DNA of 57,968 nt from Candidatus Nanopelagicales bacterium (GTDB lineage Bacteria; Actinomycetota; Actinomycetes; S36-B12), in NCBI GenBank assembly GCA_018609125.1, contig JABAYF010000024.1, positions 99,597-157,564 on the forward strand, read 5' to 3'. Positions within the stretch are counted from its first letter, which is position 1, and the number at the start of each line of letters is the position of its first letter. A model generated the notes under the pieces. It was not told the origin of the DNA, made no database searches, and saw only the letters and a program-made list of their open reading frames with translations. Below, piece by piece: positions 36,110-43,731 of the stretch. A program made the position numbers and the translations under genes.

Positions 36110-36232
36110 CTAGATGAGCAGAGCGATGCCGGCCAACATGCCGGTGATTATCGTGACCGGCCACGACCACCATTCGGGTTCAATAGCGCGGCCGAAAATG
36201 GGATTGGGGATGAGGGCTGCGGGTGAACTGCC
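36110..36232 (-). pseudogene. Remnant of a small integral membrane protein gene
   Basis: A stop-to-stop frame of 40 codons without any ATG, GTG or TTG in its first 30 codons. Its translation is protein-like: NPIFGRAIEPEWWSWP followed by a hydrophobic helix VTIITGMLAGIALLI. The pattern of a short 'NP.FGR.I.P.WWS.P' head leading into a helix looks like the start of small actinobacterial membrane proteins. The sequence upstream is cut off exactly where the promoter of the next gene begins, suggesting a gene broken by the insertion of the accessory region. Alternatively it is a fortuitous frame. Confidence 0.35.
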
Positions 36233-36233
36233 C

Positions 36234-36239
36234 TAGGTT
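36234..36239 (+). promoter_or_regulatory. -10 box of a probable leaderless promoter for the FAD oxidoreductase gene
   Basis: TAGGTT, six bases before the ATG at 36246. Confidence 0.5.
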
Positions 36240-36245
36240 GGATAC

Positions 36246-37832
36246 ATGACTCAGCGCACCCGGGTAGTCGTCGTTGGCGGCGGCCACAACGGCCTTGCGG
36301 CAGCCGCCTATCTAGCTCAGGCGGGCATTGACGTGGTGGTGCTCGAAGCTCTCGGCGAGGTGGGTGGAGCGGCAGTGTCGGCGCAGGTATTCCCCGGTGT
36401 CAACGCGCGCCTGTCCCGGTATTCCTATCTGGTATCACTCTTGCCTCGTCAGATCATTTCAGAACTCGGCTTGTCGCTGGATTTACGCTCGCGATCAGTG
36501 GCGTCCTACACCCCGGTGGTCCGCGGTGGCACTGACACCGGCCTCTTGGTTGAGCGCACGCCCGGTGGCGTCACTGAAGAGTCTTTTCGCGCCGTTACCG
36601 GCGGTCCGCGTGACTACTCGTCGTGGCAGGACTTCTACGACCGAATGGAACGGGCGGCCGGTGTTATTGCGCCGACCATGTTGTCGCCGTTGTTGACGAG
36701 CCAAGATATGGCTGAACGGGTGATCGCAGCTGCGGGTGCACAGACGTGGGCTGAAATTGCCCAGGTGCCCATGGGCGAGACGTTGATGAGCGCCTTTGGC
36801 GACGACGATGTGCGAGGCGTCATCGCCACCGATGGTCTGATCGGAACGTACGCTTCGGTGTTTGATCAATCGCTGTTAGCGAATCGGTGTCTGCTCTATC
36901 ACCTCATTGGTGATGGCACCGGTGAATGGAAAGTGCCCGTCGGTGGCATGGGTGCGGTCAGTACAGCGCTGCGTCTTGCGGCCGAAAGTGCCGGGGCCCG
37001 AATCGTGACCAATGCACAGGCACTGAAGGTGGAAACTGATGGGGCGCAAGCATTAGTAACCTACCGTGATGATCACGACAGCGAACAGTGCATAGCTGCA
37101 GAGTGGGTGCTGAGTAATGCTGCGCCCGACACTCTCGAGCGCCTCCTCGGACGTCAGCCGAGCACCTCTCCACAGGGTAGCCAGGTGAAGGTCAATATGG
37201 TGCTCACGCGGTTGCCACGTTTGCGCAGCGGTATCGACCCGCGCATTGCTTTTGCCGGCACTTTCCATATCAGTGAGTCACTCGCCGAGGTTGAGGATGC
37301 TTTCGCTGCGACCGTGCGAGGAGAGTTTCCTGAACCACTACCGGCTGAGATCTACTGCCACACGCTTACCGATTCAAGTATTCTCAGCGGTGACCTGATT
37401 GACGCTGGCTGGCACACAATGACCCTGTTTGGTCTGCATACACCGGCTCACCTATTCGACTCTGAGTCCAGTCAGCGACAACGCCAGCAAGTTCTTGACT
37501 CCTATCTCGATGGTCTTGATCGGTTCCTGGCCGAGCCCATTCGTGAGTGTCTCGCCATCGATGCCAACGGTGAAATGTGCGCAGAAGCGCGCACACCGCT
37601 GGATATCGAGGCGAGCGTGGGTCTGCCCGGCGGACATATCTTTCATCGCGACCTGCGGTGGCCCTGGTCACCGTCGGGAAATGCCGATCCTGACTCGGTA
37701 CCCGGTGCATGGGGAGTAGAAACTCAAGACCCGAATGTGCTCGTCTGCGGGGCGGGTGCGCGACGTGGTGGGGGTGTGAGCGCTGTACCGGGCCGAGCTG
37801 CGGCTATGAAGGTGATCAGCACGCAGGGATGA
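36246..37832 (+). CDS. FAD-dependent oxidoreductase of the phytoene desaturase / PYROXD2-like family
   Basis: 528 residues. The N-terminal dinucleotide-binding motif VVVVGGGHNGLAAAAYLAQAG (about 6-26) and the following VLEALGEVGGAAVSAQVFPG are diagnostic of CrtI/PYROXD2-type flavoproteins; VPVGGMGAVSTALRLAAES near 228 and the C-terminal VLVCGAGARRGGGVSAVPGR close the FAD fold. No carotenoid genes are nearby, so a carotenoid role is unlikely; the PYROXD2-like branch is uncharacterised in bacteria. It stands 94 bases upstream of the first GMC dehydrogenase on the same strand. Confidence 0.85.
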   Translation: MTQRTRVVVVGGGHNGLAAAAYLAQAGIDVVVLEALGEVGGAAVSAQVFPGVNARLSRYSYLVSLLPRQIISELGLSLDLRSRSVASYTPVVRGGTDTGLLVERTPGGVTEESFRAVTGGPRDYSSWQDFYDRMERAAGVIAPTMLSPLLTSQDMAERVIAAAGAQTWAEIAQVPMGETLMSAFGDDDVRGVIATDGLIGTYASVFDQSLLANRCLLYHLIGDGTGEWKVPVGGMGAVSTALRLAAESAGARIVTNAQALKVETDGAQALVTYRDDHDSEQCIAAEWVLSNAAPDTLERLLGRQPSTSPQGSQVKVNMVLTRLPRLRSGIDPRIAFAGTFHISESLAEVEDAFAATVRGEFPEPLPAEIYCHTLTDSSILSGDLIDAGWHTMTLFGLHTPAHLFDSESSQRQRQQVLDSYLDGLDRFLAEPIRECLAIDANGEMCAEARTPLDIEASVGLPGGHIFHRDLRWPWSPSGNADPDSVPGAWGVETQDPNVLVCGAGARRGGGVSAVPGRAAAMKVISTQG

Positions 37833-37880
37833 GAAATCGGCGCAGACTTAAAACATCGGATTTTTTAGACCATTCTGATT

Positions 37881-37886
37881 TAGACT
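37881..37886 (+). promoter_or_regulatory. Candidate -10 box before the first GMC dehydrogenase module
   Basis: TAGACT at 37881-37886. A related TTTAGAC sits 14 bases upstream (37864-37870), giving a short direct repeat. No -35 hexamer is recognisable, so activation by a regulator is possible. The GMC start is 41 bases further on, with AGGTGGGAG as ribosome-binding site. Confidence 0.35.
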
Positions 37887-37926
37887 GCCCCTGTGTTTTT
37901 GATTCATCGAGAACAGGTGGGAGATC

Positions 37927-39543
37927 ATGTCGCAGCATTGTGATCGCGTCGACGTGGTGGTCGTGGGTGCTGGCGCAGCTGGCGCAGCACTCACGTGGCG
38001 ATTGGCCAATCACGGGGTCAACGTGGTGTGTCTGGAGCAGGGGGGTTGGGTCACCCCGGAATCAATTCCATCGCTTACGCCTCAATGGGAACGAGCTCGC
38101 GCCCGATCCCATCACCCCAATCCCAACATCCGCAAGAATGCATGGGACTACCCCATCGACGATGCAGACAGTGCTATTCGCCCGCTGATGTACAACGCGG
38201 TAGGTGGCTCAACCATCGCGTGGGGAGCGCATTTTCCACGACTGCGTCCTTGTGACTTCGCCGTTCATTCCCTTGACGGAGTAGGCGTGGATTGGCCCAT
38301 TGGCTACGACGATCTTGCGGCGTACTTCGAGGTGAATGACGCCATGATGACAGTGGCCGGCCTGGCCGGGGATCCGGGCAATCCGCCGCGAGGACCCAGG
38401 CCGTGTCCGCCACTTCCGCTAGGAGCAGGTGCGCAACGAATCGCGGAGGCGTACAACAGGCTGGGTTGGCATTGGTGGCCGGTTGATGCAGCCATCTTGA
38501 CCGGCACAGATCCGCATCGGTCGCCCTGTAACAATTGTGGTCCATGCGATCTCGGCTGCCCACGAGGGGCACGATCAAGCACTGATATTACCTATTGGCA
38601 TCAGGCCATTGCGGCGGGAGCACAATTACGCACGCAGAGCCGCGTGGTCAAGATTGCGTCGGTACCCGGTCGCGCTACCGGTGTTGACTACCTCGATGCC
38701 GATGGCAATCTTTGCCACCAGCCGGCTGATCACGTCGTGATGGCGGGTAATGGGGTGGGAACCGCACGACTGTTGCTGTTAAGCGCAGACGATTGGTGCC
38801 CCGATGGTTTAGCGAACTCCTCTGACCAGGTTGGACGCAATCTCATGCACCATCCCACCGGAATGGTGACCGGAGTTTTCCACGAGGATCTACAAGGCTA
38901 TGAGGGACCTTTTGCAACCAGCATCGTGAGCCAAGAATTCTATGAAACTGACTCCTCTCGCGGTTTCGTTCGTGGCTTCCAAGCACAAACAATTCGCAGT
39001 GATGGTCCCTTAGGTACCGCCTTGGGCGGTTACCTCCCACGACTGCCGTGGGGGCGGGACCACCACACACAGTTCGATCGTCAATTTGGTCACACGGCGA
39101 GTATTACGGTGACCACCGAGGATCTTCCCAATCCGGACAATCGGGTGACGTTATCCCCAGACATCACCGATGCCTGGGGGGTTGCTGCACCCAAAATTAA
39201 CTACCGAGTTGAACAACGGTGCGCAGACACCATTGCCTTCGGCATTGAGCGCAACACCGAGGTACTCCTTGCCGCTGGGGCGCACGAGATTCTATCCCTT
39301 CCCCTCGTTGAGTCGGCTGGCTTCCACCTGTTGGGCACTGCCCGAATGGGTGAGAATGCAGCATCCAGTGTTGTTGATGGGCAATGTCGGGCACACGATG
39401 CCCAGAACCTGTGGATCGTTGACGGCTCGGTTTTCCCGACATCGGGTGCTGTCAATCCGACCTCAACAATTCAAGCAATCGCACTACGGGCTGCTGATTG
39501 CCTGGCTGAGCAACCGATGCTGATAGGAGTCCTTGATGCGTGA
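37927..39543 (+). CDS. GMC-family FAD-dependent dehydrogenase (module A)
   Basis: 538 residues from the ATG at 37927 with AGGTGGGAG upstream. VDVVVVGAGAAGAALTWRLA (about 8-27) binds FAD; VGGSTIAWGAHFPR (near 92) is the second FAD motif. A four-cysteine stretch CNNCGPCDLGC (near 199-209, spacing CX2CX2CX3C) recalls the 3Fe-4S site of FAD-dependent sugar dehydrogenases such as the Burkholderia enzyme. The C-terminal domain has the active-site histidine in GFHLLGTARMG and the partner asparagine in AVNPTSTIQA. It should oxidise an alcohol or sugar to a carbonyl. No signal peptide. The next gene, overlapping by 8 bases, encodes its likely small subunit. About half its residues match the module B enzyme by eye. 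Confidence 0.9.
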   Translation: MSQHCDRVDVVVVGAGAAGAALTWRLANHGVNVVCLEQGGWVTPESIPSLTPQWERARARSHHPNPNIRKNAWDYPIDDADSAIRPLMYNAVGGSTIAWGAHFPRLRPCDFAVHSLDGVGVDWPIGYDDLAAYFEVNDAMMTVAGLAGDPGNPPRGPRPCPPLPLGAGAQRIAEAYNRLGWHWWPVDAAILTGTDPHRSPCNNCGPCDLGCPRGARSSTDITYWHQAIAAGAQLRTQSRVVKIASVPGRATGVDYLDADGNLCHQPADHVVMAGNGVGTARLLLLSADDWCPDGLANSSDQVGRNLMHHPTGMVTGVFHEDLQGYEGPFATSIVSQEFYETDSSRGFVRGFQAQTIRSDGPLGTALGGYLPRLPWGRDHHTQFDRQFGHTASITVTTEDLPNPDNRVTLSPDITDAWGVAAPKINYRVEQRCADTIAFGIERNTEVLLAAGAHEILSLPLVESAGFHLLGTARMGENAASSVVDGQCRAHDAQNLWIVDGSVFPTSGAVNPTSTIQAIALRAADCLAEQPMLIGVLDA

Positions 39544-39958
39544 AGAACATCTGGTTGCCGTTCTCAACGCTGTCATCCCAGCCAGAGGATCGATAGCGGC
39601 CGCAGGCGATCTGGGGCTCAGTCACGAGGTACTTCACGATGCTCGCGATGGTTCAGCAATCGATCAAATCCTGGCTGTACTCCACGAGTTACCAGCTGAC
39701 TTTGATTCACTCAGCCCAGACGATCAACAGCCGATGCTTCTTGAAATTGAAACCCGCCAGCCGGAACATTTCGCCACGCTGGTCAATATGGTGTACACCG
39801 CCTATTACTCCCATGGTGCGGTTTTGGCGGCACTGTCTGGGCGCACCGGATACAACCCTGGTGCTCCACAACCGACCGGGTACGTCATGGAACCCTTTGA
39901 CGAATCATTGTTGGCTCCGGTAAAGCAAATGCCCCCACTATGGCGTCAGGTGAATTGA
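39536..39958 (+). CDS. Small subunit resembling gluconate 2-dehydrogenase subunit 3 (module A)
   Basis: 140 residues from the ATG at 39536, with AGGAG six bases upstream; it overlaps the GMC stop by 8 bases. The N-terminal LVAVLNAVIPARGSIAAAGD, the central YTAYYSHGAVLAALSGRTGYN and the PQPTGYVMEPFDESLL tail match the gamma-subunit family that accompanies GMC dehydrogenases. In periplasmic sugar dehydrogenases this subunit carries a Tat signal and chaperones the catalytic subunit across the membrane. Here there is no Tat signal, so a cytoplasmic maturation or stabilising role is inferred. Confidence 0.8.
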   Translation: MREEHLVAVLNAVIPARGSIAAAGDLGLSHEVLHDARDGSAIDQILAVLHELPADFDSLSPDDQQPMLLEIETRQPEHFATLVNMVYTAYYSHGAVLAALSGRTGYNPGAPQPTGYVMEPFDESLLAPVKQMPPLWRQVN

Positions 39959-39968
39959 GGAAATGACC

Positions 39969-40763
39969 ATGTTGAAAACAAGTGGAGCTGGTGACCAACA
40001 TCGCGGTAAGGGTGTGGTGGTGACCGGTGGGGCCAAAGGCATCGGTCTTGGCATCGTGCAACGCTTCGTTGCCGAGGGTGCATTCGTGGTGATCGCCGAT
40101 ATCGATATGGACGCTGCTCGTTTGGCGGCAGCAGAACTCGGTGATTCTGCGGTTGCAGTTCACACGGATGTCCGTGATGAAGCTGCGCTACAAAATGCTG
40201 TCGACGTCACGGTGGCACGCACCGGTCAACTCGATGTGATGGTGAACAATGCTGGCGTTATTGCTGTTGCCCCACTTATTGAAACTGAGGCAGACCAGTG
40301 GGTTCGGCTACTTGATATCAATGTGGTCGGAGTGGCCATGGGTAGCAAGGTCGGGGCTAAGCAGATGATCAGTCAGGGTGTGGGTGGTTGCATCGTGAAT
40401 GCCTCATCCGGTGGTGGGCGTCATGGTGTTGCCAACGTTTCTCAGTATTGCGCGAGCAAGGCCGCCATCATCATGTTGAGCCAGTCACTGTCTCAAGAGG
40501 TGGCGCAGCACAAGATTCGGGTCAACTGCTACACACCAGGTCACATCATGACCCCGCTGTGGGAAGACATCATCGCCGGCATGGGCGATAAGTTAGGTCG
40601 AACACGAGATGAGACCCTGCAGGCATTTGCTGAAACGATTCCGTGGGGCCGGTTCGGTACCCCAGAAGACGTCGCCGGTACGGTCTCGTGGCTGTGCACT
40701 CCTGATGCCGAATACATCAGCGGTCAATGCATCGCGATGAACGGTGCTGAACTGCCCTGGTAG
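39969..40763 (+). CDS. Short-chain dehydrogenase/reductase (module A)
   Basis: 264 residues from the ATG at 39969, which sits eight bases after GAGG; the ATG at 39963 is too close to it. Classical SDR motifs: cofactor loop VVVTGGAKGIGLGI (about 16-29), acidic residue ADIDMD after the second strand suggesting NAD preference, NNAG near 92, catalytic serine in NASSGG (near 143), YCASK (near 158-162) and the C-terminal YISGQCIAMNGAELPW. It should oxidise a secondary alcohol. It completes the GMC-small subunit-SDR set and lies convergent with the deacetylase gene (5-base gap). Confidence 0.9.
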   Translation: MLKTSGAGDQHRGKGVVVTGGAKGIGLGIVQRFVAEGAFVVIADIDMDAARLAAAELGDSAVAVHTDVRDEAALQNAVDVTVARTGQLDVMVNNAGVIAVAPLIETEADQWVRLLDINVVGVAMGSKVGAKQMISQGVGGCIVNASSGGGRHGVANVSQYCASKAAIIMLSQSLSQEVAQHKIRVNCYTPGHIMTPLWEDIIAGMGDKLGRTRDETLQAFAETIPWGRFGTPEDVAGTVSWLCTPDAEYISGQCIAMNGAELPW

Positions 40764-40768
40764 GACCG

Positions 40769-41626
40769 TCAGCGGGGAGCAGGGTTCGCAGCGGCGAATG
40801 CATCGGCCATTTGACGTCGGTGCACCCACCAGACATCGTCGTGGTCTTGGACATATTCTAAGAACTTGCGCAGCGCTCCGATGCGACCTGGGCGTCCGAC
40901 GATCCGCAGGTGAACCCCCAGTGACATGTAACGGAACCCGTCGCGTCGTTCGCTGTACATCTGATCAAAGCTGTCTACGAGGTAGTCGTACCAGTCGCGT
41001 GGTGTATAGCCAGTCCCCTGCCACATCTTCATGTCATTGGTATCGATCGCATAGGGCATCACGACGATCGGTCCCGATGGCGTAGTGGCCCAGTACGGTT
41101 CGTCACCTGAGTAGTCGTCCATGTGGTAGGTGAACCCTTCCTGCACCAGGATTTCGCGGGTCCTTTCGGTGAGCAGATAGCGCGATAGGTGTCCTGACGG
41201 TGCGACGCCGGTGCTTGTCGCGATGCTGTCACGCGCGCTGCGAATGAATTCCCGCTCTGCTGCTTCGTCCATGCGGTACTGCTGAATCCAACGGTGGCCG
41301 TGGCTGGCTACCTCATCGCCTCGCTGGTTGATGAACTCAGCAATCTGTGGCGCCCGTTCCAAAGCGACTGCAGCGGCCGTCCAGGTTGCCGGAACGCCAG
41401 TGTCGGTAAGAATCTTCGCCACCCGCGGGAAACCCTCTTTGATCCCGTAGCGGTAGTTCGACTCGTTTCCGTAATTGCGCATTCCCTCCTTGAGCGCAAG
41501 ACCCATTTCATCCACCGGTTCTGGTCGACGATCACCGTCGAGGATCGACATTTCTGCGCCCTCTTCCACGTTGACAACGACAGACATTCCCAAGGACGTG
41601 GACGAAGGTCGATCGGATTCAGGCAC
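40769..41626 (-). CDS. Polysaccharide deacetylase-family hydrolase, PuuE/allantoinase-like
   Basis: 285 residues from a GTG with AGGAG six bases upstream. The NodB-type barrel starts with SVVVNVEEGAE (about 15-25), where the usual catalytic aspartate pair reads N-EE. NYGNESNYRYGIKEGFPRV (near 51), the HGHRW motif (near 107) and the later PSGHLSRYLLTERTREIL follow metal-independent allantoinase (PuuE) and related C-N hydrolases rather than chitin deacetylases. It probably opens a cyclic amide or cleaves an amide or imide of the cluster's substrate. Divergent from the crotonase gene. Confidence 0.8.
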   Translation of the reverse strand: MPESDRPSSTSLGMSVVVNVEEGAEMSILDGDRRPEPVDEMGLALKEGMRNYGNESNYRYGIKEGFPRVAKILTDTGVPATWTAAAVALERAPQIAEFINQRGDEVASHGHRWIQQYRMDEAAEREFIRSARDSIATSTGVAPSGHLSRYLLTERTREILVQEGFTYHMDDYSGDEPYWATTPSGPIVVMPYAIDTNDMKMWQGTGYTPRDWYDYLVDSFDQMYSERRDGFRYMSLGVHLRIVGRPGRIGALRKFLEYVQDHDDVWWVHRRQMADAFAAANPAPR

Positions 41627-41677
41627 GGTGTGCTCCTATCTGATGAGTGAAACGGGTTGGCGAAACTTTGGAGTGAC

Positions 41678-41683
41678 TAGACT
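41678..41683 (+). promoter_or_regulatory. -10 box of a probable leaderless promoter for the crotonase gene
   Basis: TAGACT, seven bases before the ATG at 41691; no ribosome-binding site lies between. The same hexamer is at 37881 in front of the module A dehydrogenase. Confidence 0.5.
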
Positions 41684-41690
41684 TGCAAAC

Positions 41691-42488
41691 ATGGTGAACG
41701 TTGATTCGCAAAACGCAGGCGTGTTGGTTGAACGCCATGAGCATGTTGCATACATCAAGATCGACCGGCCGGAAAAACGAAATGCCTTGACCCAAGCCAT
41801 GTGGGCGGCGATCCCCCCGATGATTGATCAGTTGAATAGTGACCTGAGCATCCGTTTGATCGTTGTTGGTTCCTCGAGTCCCGGAGTTTTTTCTGCCGGC
41901 GCAGACATTGGTGAATATCGACACCACGTGGGAGATCTGGAATGGGGTGCCGATAGTCAACGTGTCGTGGGCGCAGCCTTGGCTGCTGTGGCACAAGCTC
42001 ACGCGCCGACGTTGGCTGCAATTGACGGGCCATGTTTTGGTGGTGGCGCCGGGATCGCGGTGGCGTGTGATTTTCGCATCGCGACAAGATCGGCGACCTT
42101 TGCTATTACTCCGGCAAAACTGGGCATGGTTTACGAGTTTGGGGCATTGGTTGCGCTCGTTGATTTGGTGGGACCAGCCCAGGCAAAGAAGATCTTGTTC
42201 ACCGGTGAAACCTTCGACGCCACGCAAGCCGAGCGCATGGGTTTTGTTGACTCGGTCGTTGGTGATTCCGATCTGGAGGCCGCAACTGAGGCCTTTGCTG
42301 CGGGTCTGGTGAAGACCAGCGGGATGAGTGCGCGGATTATGAAAGAGGCGATCCAACGCATCATGTCTGGTCATCGTGAGGAGTGCGCTGAGACCGACGA
42401 GTTCGTCAATCGCGCCTTGCGTTCGGCGGATTACCACGAGGGCGTTTCCGCATTCATCGAGCGTCGACCTCCGGTATTTGAAAGTTGA
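41691..42488 (+). CDS. Enoyl-CoA hydratase/isomerase (crotonase) family protein with altered catalytic positions
   Basis: 265 residues from the leaderless ATG at 41691; the longer frame runs through the divergent deacetylase gene. The crotonase fold is clear: YIKIDRPEKRNALTQAMW near 19, the oxyanion-hole FSAGADIGEY near 66, and AIDGPCFGGGAGIAVACDFRIA near 106. In hydratases the last motif reads GGG-x-E; here glycine replaces that glutamate, and the second catalytic glutamate position reads ITPAKLGM. The protein may thus be an isomerase, decarboxylase or hydrolase of an acyl-CoA rather than a hydratase. Its 3' end overlaps amidase 1 by 35 bases, tail to tail. Confidence 0.87.
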   Translation: MVNVDSQNAGVLVERHEHVAYIKIDRPEKRNALTQAMWAAIPPMIDQLNSDLSIRLIVVGSSSPGVFSAGADIGEYRHHVGDLEWGADSQRVVGAALAAVAQAHAPTLAAIDGPCFGGGAGIAVACDFRIATRSATFAITPAKLGMVYEFGALVALVDLVGPAQAKKILFTGETFDATQAERMGFVDSVVGDSDLEAATEAFAAGLVKTSGMSARIMKEAIQRIMSGHREECAETDEFVNRALRSADYHEGVSAFIERRPPVFES

Positions 42489-43731
42489 CATAGTCGTCGA
42501 TTTTGGCGGCCCAGCGCAGGAGATTTCGGTCGCTACCAGGCTGGCCGATGAGTTGAACGGAAGTCCCCTGCCATGGAACCGCAACGGCTGGGAGTCCTGC
42601 GACGTTGACCCAGGCGGTGAGATCTGCAGCGTGAACGGGATCGTCGCCAATGACCGGCGCTGACTGCGGTGTCGTGGGGAGAACCAGACAGTCCACGTGA
42701 GTGAGTGCGTTGCGAATTGACCGTCGGATGCCGACCAGTTCATCCACGCTTTGCCATAGTCGTGCCGCGCTGGCCTTCTCTGCGTAATCCAACATGGAAC
42801 GAACCGATGGCGTCATGAGGTCTCGCTGCCATGGTTCACCGAAAACGTTACAGGCGGAGGCCTCAACGACTAGCAGGCCGTGACGACGGATGCGGTCCGG
42901 TGTGAGATCAACGCTCGTCGAAAAAGTAATGGGATCCACCGTCGTACTGCCCCAACTTTGCATGAGGTCGACAACCTCGGTGACTGCCCGACGACTCGAC
43001 TCATTGGCAACGCTTGCCCAATCACACAGGGCAATGTGCGCCGGATAGTCGGTTGACGTTGTGGCCGCAACATCTCGCGACCAGGGAAAATCGCGATCAA
43101 AGCGAAGGATTGCGTCGGCAACGTCTATCAATACGCGTGGGTCCCGAGCGAGAACTCCCACGGAGTCCATGGACGGCGCGAGTGGCGTCATTCCTCGTGC
43201 GCTTACTGCGCCGTGGGTGGGGAGCCATCCGTAGACGCCGCAGTAGGCGGCTGGAATTCGAACGCTTCCCATGGTGTCTGAACCAAGGGCGAACTGAACA
43301 AGTCCTGCACCAACAACTGCGCCGGACCCGCCACTTGACCCACCAGCGTGCAGGGTCGGATCTCGTGGGTTCACGCATGGCCCCAATGCTGCGGACTCGG
43401 TAATCGCCCCGATGGCCATGGGCGCCATCGTTGTGGTCATCCCAGCAATGGCTCCCGCGGCCGTCAAAAGTTCGATAACGAAAGCGTCGCTCGCAGCGGG
43501 ACGTGCCAGAGTGGGAATGAGACCGGAACTCGTGGGAAGCCCCGCCACGTCGAAATTGGATTTCACTGCAAATACTAGGCCGTCTAGCGGCCCGAGTGTC
43601 TGTCCTTGTGCACGGCGGCTGTCTGCTTGCTCAGCCTGTGCCAAGGCGGTGGGGATCAGTGACTCGATCGCACCCGGTGCCGGGTCGTGATCGATAGCTG
43701 CCATGAGCTGCGACCACGTAGTTGGGCTCAC
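42454..43731 (-). CDS. Amidase signature family hydrolase 1
   Basis: 425 residues from a GTG overlapping the ligase stop (GTGA). The Ser-cisSer-Lys triad is intact: lysine in FAVKSNFDVAG near 54, first serine in GGSSGGSGAV near 132, and nucleophile serine in GSDTMGSVRIPAAYCG near 155. The family hydrolyses amides. It is the last gene of a tight minus-strand run PrpD-ligase-amidase joined by four-base overlaps, so its product likely acts on the same compound. About 80 residues shorter than amidase 2 of module B. Confidence 0.9.
   Translation of the reverse strand: MSPTTWSQLMAAIDHDPAPGAIESLIPTALAQAEQADSRRAQGQTLGPLDGLVFAVKSNFDVAGLPTSSGLIPTLARPAASDAFVIELLTAAGAIAGMTTTMAPMAIGAITESAALGPCVNPRDPTLHAGGSSGGSGAVVGAGLVQFALGSDTMGSVRIPAAYCGVYGWLPTHGAVSARGMTPLAPSMDSVGVLARDPRVLIDVADAILRFDRDFPWSRDVAATTSTDYPAHIALCDWASVANESSRRAVTEVVDLMQSWGSTTVDPITFSTSVDLTPDRIRRHGLLVVEASACNVFGEPWQRDLMTPSVRSMLDYAEKASAARLWQSVDELVGIRRSIRNALTHVDCLVLPTTPQSAPVIGDDPVHAADLTAWVNVAGLPAVAVPWQGTSVQLIGQPGSDRNLLRWAAKIDDYVNFQIPEVDAR

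Noticed and set aside
36246-37832. Carotenoid phytoene desaturase
   Set aside because: Only the general family fits; no phytoene synthase, lycopene cyclase or prenyl transferase gene is nearby.
39536-39958. Tat signal on the small subunit
   Set aside because: No twin arginine or hydrophobic stretch in the first 40 residues.
41619-42743. 374-codon open frame on the minus strand opposite the crotonase gene
   Set aside because: Its translation has no domain pattern and is rich in arginine and histidine; the plus-strand crotonase explains the frame.
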